A stretch of DNA of 64,000 nucleotides. Source: Corynebacterium fournieri. Its GTDB lineage: Bacteria > Actinomycetota > Actinomycetes > Mycobacteriales > Mycobacteriaceae. Below the pieces are notes generated by a model, which did not search any database, was not told where the DNA came from, and saw only the letters and a list, made by a program, of their open reading frames with translations. Each line of letters begins with the position of its first letter. Position 1 is the first letter of the stretch. The position numbers and the translations under genes were made by a program. Below are positions 17,171 through 25,937 of this stretch, piece by piece. Location of the stretch: assembly GCF_030408775.1 (NCBI RefSeq), contig NZ_CP047210.1, forward strand, positions 2,325,604 to 2,389,603, read 5' to 3'.

Positions 17171-17422
17171 TCAACCTCTCAAACTCTTGTACGCCTCCCG
17201 CATATCCGCCTCCCGGTCCAGCTGCCTAAACGGGTACTCGTACACGTACTCCACACCCGACTGCGGATGCGTCCACGTCCGATCCGCCACCGACAACTCC
17301 GCGCCGTACTTCAACTTCGCGTCCGCCTTCACAATCTCCTTCGGCACCTTCCGACCATTCGCATCAAACCGATCCTCCTGGTCATAACGCCGCATCACCG
17401 GAAACTGCGTCCGGTAAATCAC
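17171..17422 (-). pseudogene. Relic of a methylase C-terminus
   Basis: This 83-codon frame (IYRTQFPVMRRYD..., VPKEIVKADAKL, ELSVADRTWTHPQSGVEYVY, EYPFRQLDREAD) is a diverged copy of the last 80 residues of the methylase just upstream (LYETQFPVQKRAD, ELSSSDRTWVHPQSGTTYVF, ELPFRVMNRSED). It has no plausible start of its own and begins at the homologous point 20 bp after the methylase stop. Its GC content matches the 5' part of the methylase gene rather than the 3' part, suggesting it is the original end of the gene, displaced when a new 3' segment came in. Confidence 0.8.
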
Positions 17423-17441
17423 GCACGGCTAAAAGGTCTGC

Positions 17442-20400
17442 TTACGCTTCTGCAAATTTCCACCACGCTTTTTCCAGGTCTTCGCTTCGATTCATTACTC
17501 GGAATGGCAACTCGAATACGTAAGTAGTGCCCGACTGAGGATGAACCCAGGTTCTGTCAGATGAACTTAATTCGGCCCCAGTGATAGATCCGCTCCGCTT
17601 CAATACCTCTGGCGGCACTTGCCTGCCATTAGCATCCAACACGATTCTGTTGTCAGCTCTCTTTTGGACGGGAAACTGAGTTTCATAGAGCGCAACAAGA
17701 TCAGAACTTGTCAACCCCAGTTTATGCGCCATGATGGCATCAATTTCATTCTGAGCCCTGTACCTATCGCTGGCCTTTCGAAATGGAGTGTCATATTGCC
17801 ACTCTTCCCCCGTCATTTGAAGCCACAACGGAGCGTAAGCGTCTGTGAGTGCGTTTAGCCGCAAGAATAGGCCACCCATGATCTTGTCGAGCTTTGCATC
17901 TTGAACGAATGGGAGTGACAAGACGGAGGAAGGGTAGAGGTTTGAATACCCAGCTGAGCGAACGATGAAATCCATTGCCAAAGTGCTCAGATTAGCTGCA
18001 GCCACTAGGTCTTCATAACGCCGTACCGGGCCGACGCTTTGAATCCCATTAATGTGGGCAGCATCAGGCGGCAGGATAGCTACAAATAGTGACCTTGCAT
18101 TCTTAACCTGGGCCATTAATCGCCAAGAAATTCGGTAGCAATCGAGAACTGGAATTGTCGAACCAGAAGCGGCGTCTTTCCAACTTCCATAACTCTCCCG
18201 CGTCACGTCTAATGAACGCGCATATTCCGAGTTCGGAACGGCGTTATGTTCAAGAGCCTCGAGATCAATATCGACATATTTCGCGGCACCGCTAACCGCC
18301 ACGCACTCTTGCGCCATTGGCAGTCCGATTCTGATTTGCCGCCCTTTCATGACCACCTGATTCCAAGCGTCCGCCTTACCGCTCCTTCGATAGTCGAAGA
18401 CGCCTTTGCGCCTGTCGACGGATTCATCCCATCCTCGCGATGACTGAAGACCCAACGTGGTCATAGAAGGAAAACCCGTATAAGCGGAGAGCAATTCTTG
18501 CGAAAGCTTGTTTACTGAATAGACGATGCGAGCCTCACGAGGTGTCGACTCTTCGTCCTGCCAGAACGAATTCCAGGCTTCCAACACTTTGAGGTCAACC
18601 GTATTGATCCTCGACCGATGGGGCGAGAGGTCCCATTCGCCGTCATCTGTCTTAAAGCCAGGCTGGGGTCCACTTCCATCATGGGAGAGTGAGGCCAGTG
18701 CGGTACGCGGATGATACAGAGACGATGCATTTAGAAAATTAGGGCTATCTTGCATTTGCGCCGAAACATTGACGCTAAAAGTCTGCTTACTGTCCGGCCC
18801 CTCGAACAACGGAAGACGGTTCTCGAACTGCCAGTGGCGCCTCAGACGTAAGTATGCTGCGCGCCGTAGCGACGCAGCCTTCTTTTCAGTGAAGTGGGAT
18901 TCGGGATGGATCAGGGAGGTGACCCCGCGCACCCTTTCGTTACGCCAGGTCCGCTCTATAAACCCGCGGTACAAATCCGGCTGTTGCCCGATGAGGTGCG
19001 GATACCGGGTCACATCGGTAAGCACCGCAGATGTCGCTACTGACTCGCCGAGGCCTCGATAGACCACCTCACGCGTCTGTTCATCCTCGTTCCATCTCTC
19101 CCGACGCGCCTTCTTCTCCGCCTGCGTCGGCTTGTGAGCGAGGGAGAACCAGGGATCGGCCTCTGAGTACAACGCGTCTAGATCGGTTCGAGGCCGCACC
19201 CACGGCGGGTTGCCCACCTGCAGGTCAAAGCCGCCGCGAGCGAAGACGGCCGCGAAGTCCAAGTCCCAGTGGAAGAAACCCTGGTCGGCGGCGACGGACT
19301 GCACCACGCGCAGCCACCGGTGGTTCTCCAGCACGGTCTCGATCTTGCGGGCACCGGAAAGGCCAATCTCGGTGCGCTCAAGCTCGACCAGTTCGTCCCA
19401 GGTGTTGGCGCTGGCAAGGCGGATCTGGCTAGTGTCGCGGGCTTGGGTATCCACGCCAAGGACGTCGGTAAGCGTGGCGAGCCACTCATCGAGGTCGGGG
19501 AGGGCATCCACCTCGGTAAGCGGCCAGAAGGTCAGGGCGTTCCAGGCGTCCATGATGAGACGCAGTCTGAGGTAGGCGCCCTCGACGTCGTGAAGCAGCT
19601 CACGCTCGACCTGCTCGCGGCGCACATTCTTCGAGTTTCGCTCCGGGATTAAACCCCACAGGTCGATGTCGCGGAGAATCTGGTCTTCGGCAATGCGCAT
19701 TTTGGACAGGGTGATGGTCCAGAGCGTCTCCACGCGAGTGGCGAGGTTGGTTAGCTTCTTCGCCTGCTCCTTTGTGGGTGCCTTGCCGGTGACGGATTTC
19801 TTCCACGCCTTCATGGCCTTGACCTCGTCGGCGGCCAGCTTCTTCAGGTCCTTGGCGTCCGCTGCCGCACCCCAGGTGGCGGATGGCAGGAGGAACTGGT
19901 GGATGCGGCCAGCGGCGTAGGTGTCACGGGTCTCGCCGGCATCGATGGCAGCTGCGAGGTTTTGCACCGGCTCGCGGCGGGGGACCGCGGAAAGCCACTC
20001 GCGTTTCTTCAACTGCGCAACTGCGTAGGTGGAACGCAGCGCACCGATGAGCGAGTTGCCGCGACGCAGGTGCAGGCCGAACCACGGGGCCTTGAGCTGC
20101 GGGGTCATAGTGTCCAGCCACAGGGAGATCTCCGCGAGCTCCACGGCGGTAGGGTTCAAGTCCACGCCGTAAACCTGGTGCAGGGCGATGTGCGCTTTGA
20201 TCCTTTGTAGCTCCACCGCGCGTTTCTCCGGGTCCACCTGCGTGTCCAGCTCGTCCTCACGCAGCTTGAGGTAGAGCTCCGCGAGCTGGCGCACAGCCTC
20301 CACAGCGAAGGCGCCGGAGCCCATGGCGGGCTCGCAGATGGTCAAGCTGAGCACGTCCTCGGCAGCTTCGATGCGGCCTTCCTCCTGCAGGACCTCGATG

Positions 20401-21995
20401 GCCTGGCCGACGGTGAACTCCGTGAGCACCTGCGGGGTGTAAAAGGACGCGGAACGCTCCCGGTCGCGGCTGGACTGGCGGAACACAAACGAGCCAGCCG
20501 GGTGGAGGCGGCGCGTCTTGGCGGTGCCGCCTTCCTCCATCTGCTTGGTCTCCATGACAAAGCTGTCCTGCGGGACCGTGTCCGCGGCACCTGTGGGCAG
20601 GACCCAGGAGCCCTTGGAGGCATCGCCCTTCGGCGCGACCTCGTACAGGTCTTCCTGGGCGATGAAGCCGTGGTAGGACATCAAGCCCTCGTAGACCTGG
20701 CCCAGCTCCGTTACACCAAGGGTGGCGTAGGAGATGAAGCCGCGGTCCTTGCCGGCGGAGACCTTGGACAGCAGCAGGTTCTGCAGCACGTTGGTCAGGG
20801 CGGCGTTGGAGAGCCTGACTTCGTCGATAAGCCAGGTGGCTTCGCGCTTGAACAGGTCGGCCTCCAGGTTGCGGAAGGTCAGGCCCTGGTTCTGCGCGTC
20901 CTCGTCGGCGTCTGCGGTCTCCAGCGGGTCGTGGCCGTCGTTGACCTGGGTGAACAGCAGCTGCAGCGAGTCATACAGGTGGGTACCCCGGCGCGCCTGG
21001 TCCGTCACTGGGGGAGTGAGGATGTGATCGCGCAGGCGGTCCAGACCGTAGCCAGCCACGTACTCGGGTGTGCCGGTGGGCAGGATGGCCAGTTCCGGGG
21101 AGGCTTCTGCGAACAGCAGGAAGAGGATGCGGTAGAGGTAGCGCAGGGACTGGTGCGCCAGCTCGTTGCCATCGACTCCGTCGATGGGGAGGTGCTGCTC
21201 CCGGCGGCGGTTAAGCACGTCGTTGCCGATGATCTCGATGGATTCGCGCACCGCGTCGCGCAGGTCGCCGGAGACTTTCACCGCGTGCTGCTGGGATTCC
21301 TCGCGGGTGTCCGCCCACCAGGTGGTGCCGTCAGCGGCGCGCTCCAGGTTCTCGCGTGCGAGGATGACGGCCACGCGCTCGAGCTCGCCGGCCTTCTTCG
21401 TGTCATTACGCTCCACCGCCAACTGCAGGTTCACGGCCAGGTAGCGGCCCAGCGGCCAGGATTCGCGCTCCGCAAGCAGCGCCCACGGGCCCGCGAGGAC
21501 CACGATGAACTCCGGCGGCTCGGCGGCGAGGAAGAGGTCTCCCACCAGCTTGGACACCTTGGCTTTCTCCGGGTCCTTGCCTTCTGCGGCGACGCCGCCG
21601 ACAACGGGCAGGGAGGTCAGGTCCTCCTCAGTGGTGTCCTCGCTCGGCTCGGCGCTGATGACCACCAGGGTGCCCGCGTTGCCCACACAGCCCTGGTAGG
21701 TGAACGTGTCCCCGGCGCGGGTGTAGCGCTGCTCCGCCGGTGTGCCGTAGCTGAACGCGGTGCGCACCAGGGCGTCGGTTTCATTTTGCGTCGCAAAGCC
21801 CTTTTGCAACTCGCCGCGCTCGGCTTGGAACCGCTTGACGGGGGAGAGGGTTCCCGTTTCCTCCTCCAGCTGCGCCCATTCCTTCGTGCGGGCCTTCACG
21901 CGTTTGGTAAAGGACTCGCCTTTGGTCTCGTCGGTGGTGAAGTAGTGGTCGCTGATCCACTCGTCGACGTTGATGATTGAGTCGTAGCTAGCCAT
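17442..21995 (-). CDS. DrmMI/PglX-type N6-adenine DNA methyltransferase, mosaic
   Basis: A 1517-aa class 1 methyltransferase. Motif I is CEPAMGSGAFAVEAV (about residue 555) and the catalytic motif IV is NPPW in DLQVGNPPWVRP (about residue 929); the C-terminal third should carry target recognition. This matches DISARM DrmMI and the related PglX/BREX enzymes that mark host DNA. ATG 21995 follows the helicase stop by 4 bp with AAGGAG in front, so translation is coupled. Codon use and GC fall sharply after about residue 980-1015 (near position 18.9-19.05 kb) to the 3' end, while a high-GC copy of another C-terminus follows. The target-recognition part was therefore probably exchanged by recombination. 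Confidence 0.88.
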   Translation of the reverse strand: MASYDSIINVDEWISDHYFTTDETKGESFTKRVKARTKEWAQLEEETGTLSPVKRFQAERGELQKGFATQNETDALVRTAFSYGTPAEQRYTRAGDTFTYQGCVGNAGTLVVISAEPSEDTTEEDLTSLPVVGGVAAEGKDPEKAKVSKLVGDLFLAAEPPEFIVVLAGPWALLAERESWPLGRYLAVNLQLAVERNDTKKAGELERVAVILARENLERAADGTTWWADTREESQQHAVKVSGDLRDAVRESIEIIGNDVLNRRREQHLPIDGVDGNELAHQSLRYLYRILFLLFAEASPELAILPTGTPEYVAGYGLDRLRDHILTPPVTDQARRGTHLYDSLQLLFTQVNDGHDPLETADADEDAQNQGLTFRNLEADLFKREATWLIDEVRLSNAALTNVLQNLLLSKVSAGKDRGFISYATLGVTELGQVYEGLMSYHGFIAQEDLYEVAPKGDASKGSWVLPTGAADTVPQDSFVMETKQMEEGGTAKTRRLHPAGSFVFRQSSRDRERSASFYTPQVLTEFTVGQAIEVLQEEGRIEAAEDVLSLTICEPAMGSGAFAVEAVRQLAELYLKLREDELDTQVDPEKRAVELQRIKAHIALHQVYGVDLNPTAVELAEISLWLDTMTPQLKAPWFGLHLRRGNSLIGALRSTYAVAQLKKREWLSAVPRREPVQNLAAAIDAGETRDTYAAGRIHQFLLPSATWGAAADAKDLKKLAADEVKAMKAWKKSVTGKAPTKEQAKKLTNLATRVETLWTITLSKMRIAEDQILRDIDLWGLIPERNSKNVRREQVERELLHDVEGAYLRLRLIMDAWNALTFWPLTEVDALPDLDEWLATLTDVLGVDTQARDTSQIRLASANTWDELVELERTEIGLSGARKIETVLENHRWLRVVQSVAADQGFFHWDLDFAAVFARGGFDLQVGNPPWVRPRTDLDALYSEADPWFSLAHKPTQAEKKARRERWNEDEQTREVVYRGLGESVATSAVLTDVTRYPHLIGQQPDLYRGFIERTWRNERVRGVTSLIHPESHFTEKKAASLRRAAYLRLRRHWQFENRLPLFEGPDSKQTFSVNVSAQMQDSPNFLNASSLYHPRTALASLSHDGSGPQPGFKTDDGEWDLSPHRSRINTVDLKVLEAWNSFWQDEESTPREARIVYSVNKLSQELLSAYTGFPSMTTLGLQSSRGWDESVDRRKGVFDYRRSGKADAWNQVVMKGRQIRIGLPMAQECVAVSGAAKYVDIDLEALEHNAVPNSEYARSLDVTRESYGSWKDAASGSTIPVLDCYRISWRLMAQVKNARSLFVAILPPDAAHINGIQSVGPVRRYEDLVAAANLSTLAMDFIVRSAGYSNLYPSSVLSLPFVQDAKLDKIMGGLFLRLNALTDAYAPLWLQMTGEEWQYDTPFRKASDRYRAQNEIDAIMAHKLGLTSSDLVALYETQFPVQKRADNRIVLDANGRQVPPEVLKRSGSITGAELSSSDRTWVHPQSGTTYVFELPFRVMNRSEDLEKAWWKFAEA

Positions 21996-21999
21996 TGAT

Positions 22000-24855
22000 C
22001 TACTGCTCCTTCGGCAGGACGAGTACGAGGGGGCGGATAAGTTCACGGTCCGGTTCAAGCGAGGCGATCAGCGCGCGTTCCTCCGCAATGAGGTTTTCAG
22101 ACCGGCCCACGCGCAGCATGGTCTGGCTGTCGTCCTTGGCGTGCTGCCAGCGGTCCGCGCGGTCGATCCAGTACTCGATGCGGCTGGTGGCGTGATTGCG
22201 GGCGGCGGCCATCATCGGCTGCAGCTGGTTGCCCGCCACCTCAACGGAGGAGGCCACGAGCTCCTGGGCGTTGTCCGGCAGGGTCAGTGTCTCCGGGTTG
22301 ATGGCGTGCTCCGTCAGACCGATGCCGCGCAGCCACGCCACCGGGTCCTCGATGGTCTTGGGCAGCATGCCGCCGGCGACGGTGACAAAGGCGCGGGAGA
22401 CCACCTGGCCGCGCTTGTTGGTCAGCGTGGCCATGAGCAGCACGGTGGGCATGTCCACCTCGCCCGCGATGGCGGTGATCTGGCCGGCGGAAAGGGAGGC
22501 GAGTGCGCGATCCGTCGCCCAATCCGTCACCGGGTGCAACGGGCCGAGGAAGTGCGCCTTCGGCCACGTGGAGCCGTCCTGGCCGGTGCGCGCGTTGCGC
22601 AGGACGGTGTTGCCCACGGCGGTGTTGGTAGCCAGGAGGAAATTCTCCCGCACCTTGCGGTCCGCTAGGTAGTCCTGCGGCAGGATGTCCAGGCGGCGGC
22701 GCAGGTCTTCCGGGGGAGCGAGCTCCGCCACGCCGTTGTTGCCCAGCTCGTAGGCCACACCGCCCGCGCTTAAGGGCCTTTCCGGGGCGCCGTAGAAGGC
22801 CTCCTTCAGCGCGTCTTCCAGGTAGCTGATCTCCGAGGGGTACAGGCTGGTCGTGTGCGGTTGGGCTGCGCCCGGTGCCGGTTCTTCCGCAGCATCGAGC
22901 TCAAACCCGTAGCCCGCCAAGAGCGCGTCGATGAGGTCCTCCTCCGATTGCGCTTCGGTGGTGGCAACCTGCTCCGGGGTCTTCACCACATCATCGAAGC
23001 CGGCCTGGTTCTGGATAACCTTGCGGATCTCATCCTCCTCACCGCTGACGGTGTGCTTGCCAATGAGCGAGCCGACGTCGCCAAGCAACGCATGCGCCTC
23101 GTTTTCGCGGTTGATCAGCTTGGTTAGCACGTGCAGCTCGCCGACGTAACCGCCCTGCTTCGTATCCAGCAGGAGTGCAGCGATCTGCGGCGACTCCATC
23201 TGCCCGTAGCGGTCCACGCGGCCGTTGCGCTGCTGGATGCGGATCAGCGACCACGGGATGTCGTAGTGGATCAGGTTGTGGCACAGGGTGTGCAGGTTCA
23301 CGCCTTCAGACGCCACGTCGCCGGTGATCAGGATGCGCAGCTTGGAGTCTTCGCGCTTGAATTCGTCTACAAGCCGCATCTGCTCCTCGTCCGAGAGGCC
23401 GCCGTGCATGACCTCCACCGCACCGGCCGGCATCTTCAGGTCCTTGGTCAGGTTCTCTTTGAGCCAGTGCAGCGTAGCGACGCGTTCCGAGAACACCACT
23501 GCACGCGTTTTCTTGCCCTTGCCCACGCCGATCTCCTGGAGGTAGTTCACCAGCGCGGCGTATTTGTTGGAGTTCTGGCGGGTGACCTTGGCGTTGAGCT
23601 GCGCCAGGCGCCCCAAGGCCTGGCGCTGTTTCGTGTCCGCGGCCGGGACGCGCTTGAGCCGGTTCTCGACGGTCTCGCCGAGCGCGGCGGGGGAGGAGAG
23701 GAAGGCCTTGACCAACGTCCACGGGAACAGGCGGTCCTGCGCCGGGTTGGCGTTGGTGTGGATCCAGGTCTGCTCCAGCTCGGCGGCCGCGGCGTTTTCT
23801 TCTGCGGACGCCTCCACCGGGATGTTGATCGGGTCCTTGCGCTCCGCCCACTGCTCGCCGACCACACTGGCCACCTCGTCGGAGTGGCGGTGGCGGCGGA
23901 TGAGCAGGCGGGACACCGCATCCTTGTCGATGGTGCCGTCCGGCAGCACCGCCGTCGGATCCAAAAGGCGCAGAATCTCCTTGAAGCTTTCCGGGTCGCC
24001 GTTGTGTGGGGTGGCGGAGGCGAGAAGCAGCGCCTCCGTGGTGGGGGCGAGGGTGCGGGCGAGCTCGTTGTTCTGGGTGCCCACGTTGGTGGCGTTGTGG
24101 ATCTCATCAATCACCACCGCGTCCCAGCGCACCTTCTCCAGCTGCGCGCGGTACTTCGGGCTCTTCAGCGTGTCCATGGACACGATCACGCGGGGGAAAT
24201 ACGTAAACGGGTTGCGGCTGGCCGGCAGCATCTGGCGCACGCGCTGGATGCCGGTGGAGTCCAGGCGCACCAGCGGGATGGCAAAGCGCGACCACATCTC
24301 CTGCTGGAACTGCTCCATGATGTGCTTCGGGGTCACCACCAGGATGCGCTCGCCGCGGCCGCGGCGGATCAGCTCTGACAGGATCATGCCGATCTCGAGA
24401 GTTTTGCCCAGGCCGACAGCATCGGCGATGAGGACGCGGGGCCGAAGGTTGGCGTCGCTAAGCGCCTTGCGCACGGCGGTGAGCTGGTAATCCAGCGGAT
24501 CCATGAGCATCTGATCCGCCACCGACAGCTCCTCCTGGTAGAGGGGCACCGGGATTTGGCGCAGGGTGGTCTCCAGCCACAGGCGCGTGGTGCGGTAGCC
24601 GGGGGAGCGGTCCGGCACGACCTCCACCTTGGCCGGGTCGAAGACCTCCACGTTGTCGAGCGCGGTGTAGAAGCTCGCGGTGGTGTCGCGCACATAGTCC
24701 GACAGGCCGCGGACCTTGAGCAGGTAGCCGTCGACGGACTGCGTAACGCTGGTGATCAGCCACAGCTCGTCGCGGACCTTGACCATCAGGCCCGGGGCGT
24801 AGGCGGTGGAGGTGTTCGGCGCTTGCTGTGGCGCATCCTGCGTGAGCGAAGACAT
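22000..24855 (-). CDS. SNF2-type helicase, DrmD-like
   Basis: A 951-aa SF2 helicase with Walker A ADAVGLGKTLEIGMIL (about residue 145), DEIH in VVIDEIHNATN (about 248), LLASATPHNG, and C-terminal helicase motifs EVMHGGLSDEEQM, TGDVASEGVNL and IQQRNGRVDRYGQ (about 490-555). DISARM class 1 systems begin with such an SNF2-like gene (drmD) followed by the methylase, exactly as here. It is the promoter-proximal gene of the island. A parS site lies about 80 bp upstream of its start. Confidence 0.9.
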   Translation of the reverse strand: MSSLTQDAPQQAPNTSTAYAPGLMVKVRDELWLITSVTQSVDGYLLKVRGLSDYVRDTTASFYTALDNVEVFDPAKVEVVPDRSPGYRTTRLWLETTLRQIPVPLYQEELSVADQMLMDPLDYQLTAVRKALSDANLRPRVLIADAVGLGKTLEIGMILSELIRRGRGERILVVTPKHIMEQFQQEMWSRFAIPLVRLDSTGIQRVRQMLPASRNPFTYFPRVIVSMDTLKSPKYRAQLEKVRWDAVVIDEIHNATNVGTQNNELARTLAPTTEALLLASATPHNGDPESFKEILRLLDPTAVLPDGTIDKDAVSRLLIRRHRHSDEVASVVGEQWAERKDPINIPVEASAEENAAAAELEQTWIHTNANPAQDRLFPWTLVKAFLSSPAALGETVENRLKRVPAADTKQRQALGRLAQLNAKVTRQNSNKYAALVNYLQEIGVGKGKKTRAVVFSERVATLHWLKENLTKDLKMPAGAVEVMHGGLSDEEQMRLVDEFKREDSKLRILITGDVASEGVNLHTLCHNLIHYDIPWSLIRIQQRNGRVDRYGQMESPQIAALLLDTKQGGYVGELHVLTKLINRENEAHALLGDVGSLIGKHTVSGEEDEIRKVIQNQAGFDDVVKTPEQVATTEAQSEEDLIDALLAGYGFELDAAEEPAPGAAQPHTTSLYPSEISYLEDALKEAFYGAPERPLSAGGVAYELGNNGVAELAPPEDLRRRLDILPQDYLADRKVRENFLLATNTAVGNTVLRNARTGQDGSTWPKAHFLGPLHPVTDWATDRALASLSAGQITAIAGEVDMPTVLLMATLTNKRGQVVSRAFVTVAGGMLPKTIEDPVAWLRGIGLTEHAINPETLTLPDNAQELVASSVEVAGNQLQPMMAAARNHATSRIEYWIDRADRWQHAKDDSQTMLRVGRSENLIAEERALIASLEPDRELIRPLVLVLPKEQ

Positions 24856-24934
24856 AGTAGGCAGATTAATGGTCTGCGCCGACGCGGGGGAGCCTTACAC
24901 CGTACGGGTGTTTGAGAGAAGATTTTCGGCGGGA

Positions 24935-24950
24935 TGTTTCACGTGAAACG
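24935..24950. other. parS site 1
   Basis: TGTTTCACGTGAAACG matches the ParB-binding consensus TGTTTCACGTGAAACA at 15 of 16 positions. Intergenic, between the defence operon and the membrane-anchored protein gene. It is the most origin-distal parS of the window. Confidence 0.9.
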
Positions 24951-24957
24951 GCAGGGT

Positions 24958-25509
24958 TCACTCCTGGCCGACAGGACGGTGGCGGTAGCCGCCCTCGGGG
25001 GTGTAGGTCCACTGCTCATTGAAGTGGTCGACAAAGCTGATCCGGTTCACGCGCCACTTGGCTGCGTAGACCATCGGGGTGAATCGCTCGTTGTCGCTGA
25101 TGGTGACCAAGTCGCCCCACCCGTACTTAGTTTGGGTGTGCTCGATGAAGAATTCGCCAGCGGGAAGCACGACGAGTTTGCGGGATTCCCTGCAAAGTGC
25201 CCCCTTTTCAGCGAATTGAACCTCAACCTCAAAGTTATTTACAACCGACGAACGGGGGCCGCTGTTGGTGAGCACGACACCCCACTTGCCGTCGCTGCGC
25301 TTCGCCCAGTAGGCGTACACGCTCATCGCCACAGCGTTGCGACGTTCCTCTTCGTCCTTCTCCCGCTCCTCTTCCTGGAACCTCTTGTTGTCCTCGCTGC
25401 TTTCGCTCGCAAGCTTGTTTGCCCGCTGCGAAATGACCAACGCCATAGCGCCAAACGCTGCCGCCGCCACTGCGGCAAGTGCGTCAACTAACCCAATGAA
25501 AGTGTCCAT
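24958..25509 (-). CDS. Membrane-anchored hypothetical protein, 183 aa
   Basis: From ATG 25509 the protein starts MDTFIGLVDALAAVAAAAFG, a single N-terminal membrane segment, followed by a short charged coiled coil (EDNKRFQEEEREKDEEER) and a soluble domain ending in YRHRPVGQE. The frame is open upstream to 25698, but that part lacks a ribosome site and has atypical composition, so I prefer the inner start. I do not recognise the soluble domain. It ends just before a parS site and may be part of the accessory flank of the defence island. Confidence 0.6.
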   Translation of the reverse strand: MDTFIGLVDALAAVAAAAFGAMALVISQRANKLASESSEDNKRFQEEEREKDEEERRNAVAMSVYAYWAKRSDGKWGVVLTNSGPRSSVVNNFEVEVQFAEKGALCRESRKLVVLPAGEFFIEHTQTKYGWGDLVTISDNERFTPMVYAAKWRVNRISFVDHFNEQWTYTPEGGYRHRPVGQE

Positions 25510-25608
25510 AGCCAGGACAGTAGGGCAGATGCCGGTAGTTCGCTGGCGAAGGAAACGCGCTGGCAGACGGGGCAAAAGGCAAGCCAAAAAATATTTTCGC
25601 GTTATCCC

Positions 25609-25637
25609 TAGACACATCTCCGGTGATGGTCTATATT
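25609..25637 (+). promoter_or_regulatory. Promoter of the 6C RNA
   Basis: TAGACA (25609-25614) and TATATT (25632-25637) with a 17-bp spacer are each one base from the housekeeping consensus TTGACA/TATAAT. Start of transcription is predicted around 25644-25647, right at the first base of the RNA's closing stem. Confidence 0.75.
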
Positions 25638-25645
25638 CATTGCTG

Positions 25646-25740
25646 CGAACCCTTTCGCCCACGGTCCACCCCCCGAGACCGGATGAGTACTCACCCACCC
25701 CCCCATTTAGAGTACGAGCAGGCGAAAGGGTTCTGCCTTA
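25646..25740 (+). ncRNA. 6C small RNA
   Basis: A 13-bp perfect closing stem (GAACCCTTTCGCC at 25647-25659 pairs with GGCGAAAGGGTTC at 25721-25733) encloses two small hairpins: GGTC...GACC with loop CACCCCCCGA, and GTACTC...GAGTAC with a loop containing ACCCACCCCCCCA. Two loops with six or more consecutive cytosines define the actinobacterial 6C RNA family (B11 in Mycobacterium tuberculosis). C-rich loops are suited to pairing with G-rich Shine-Dalgarno sequences. A near-consensus promoter lies just upstream and a strong hairpin 40 bp downstream. Target genes cannot be told from this window. Confidence 0.85.
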
Positions 25741-25773
25741 TGTTTCTCTCAGGCGCACTTATGCAATAGAGAA

Positions 25774-25805
25774 GGCCCGCCACCTCGTGTTCTAGGTGGC
25801 GGGCC
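25774..25805. terminator. Strong hairpin between 6C RNA and DUF5129 gene
   Basis: GGCCCGCCACCT and AGGTGGCGGGCC form a 12-bp perfect stem with an 8-nt loop. It may end the 6C transcript on the plus strand and the gene ending at 25938 on the minus strand; neither side has a long T run, so it is a likely bidirectional terminator. Confidence 0.65.
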
Positions 25806-25937
25806 GCGCTTCGAATTTCTCCAATCACAAGTATAAACACGGATTGATGAAAAGGAAGTTAAAATCAGAAAAGTGACCCATTTCACACCTAACCGGTGTA
25901 ACGGGGGTCACCCACAGCACAGATCAGCTCACCCGGC

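Noticed and set aside
3326-24855. PLD-type DrmC nuclease
   Set aside because: I looked for an HxK...D phospholipase-D motif in every island protein and did not see one.
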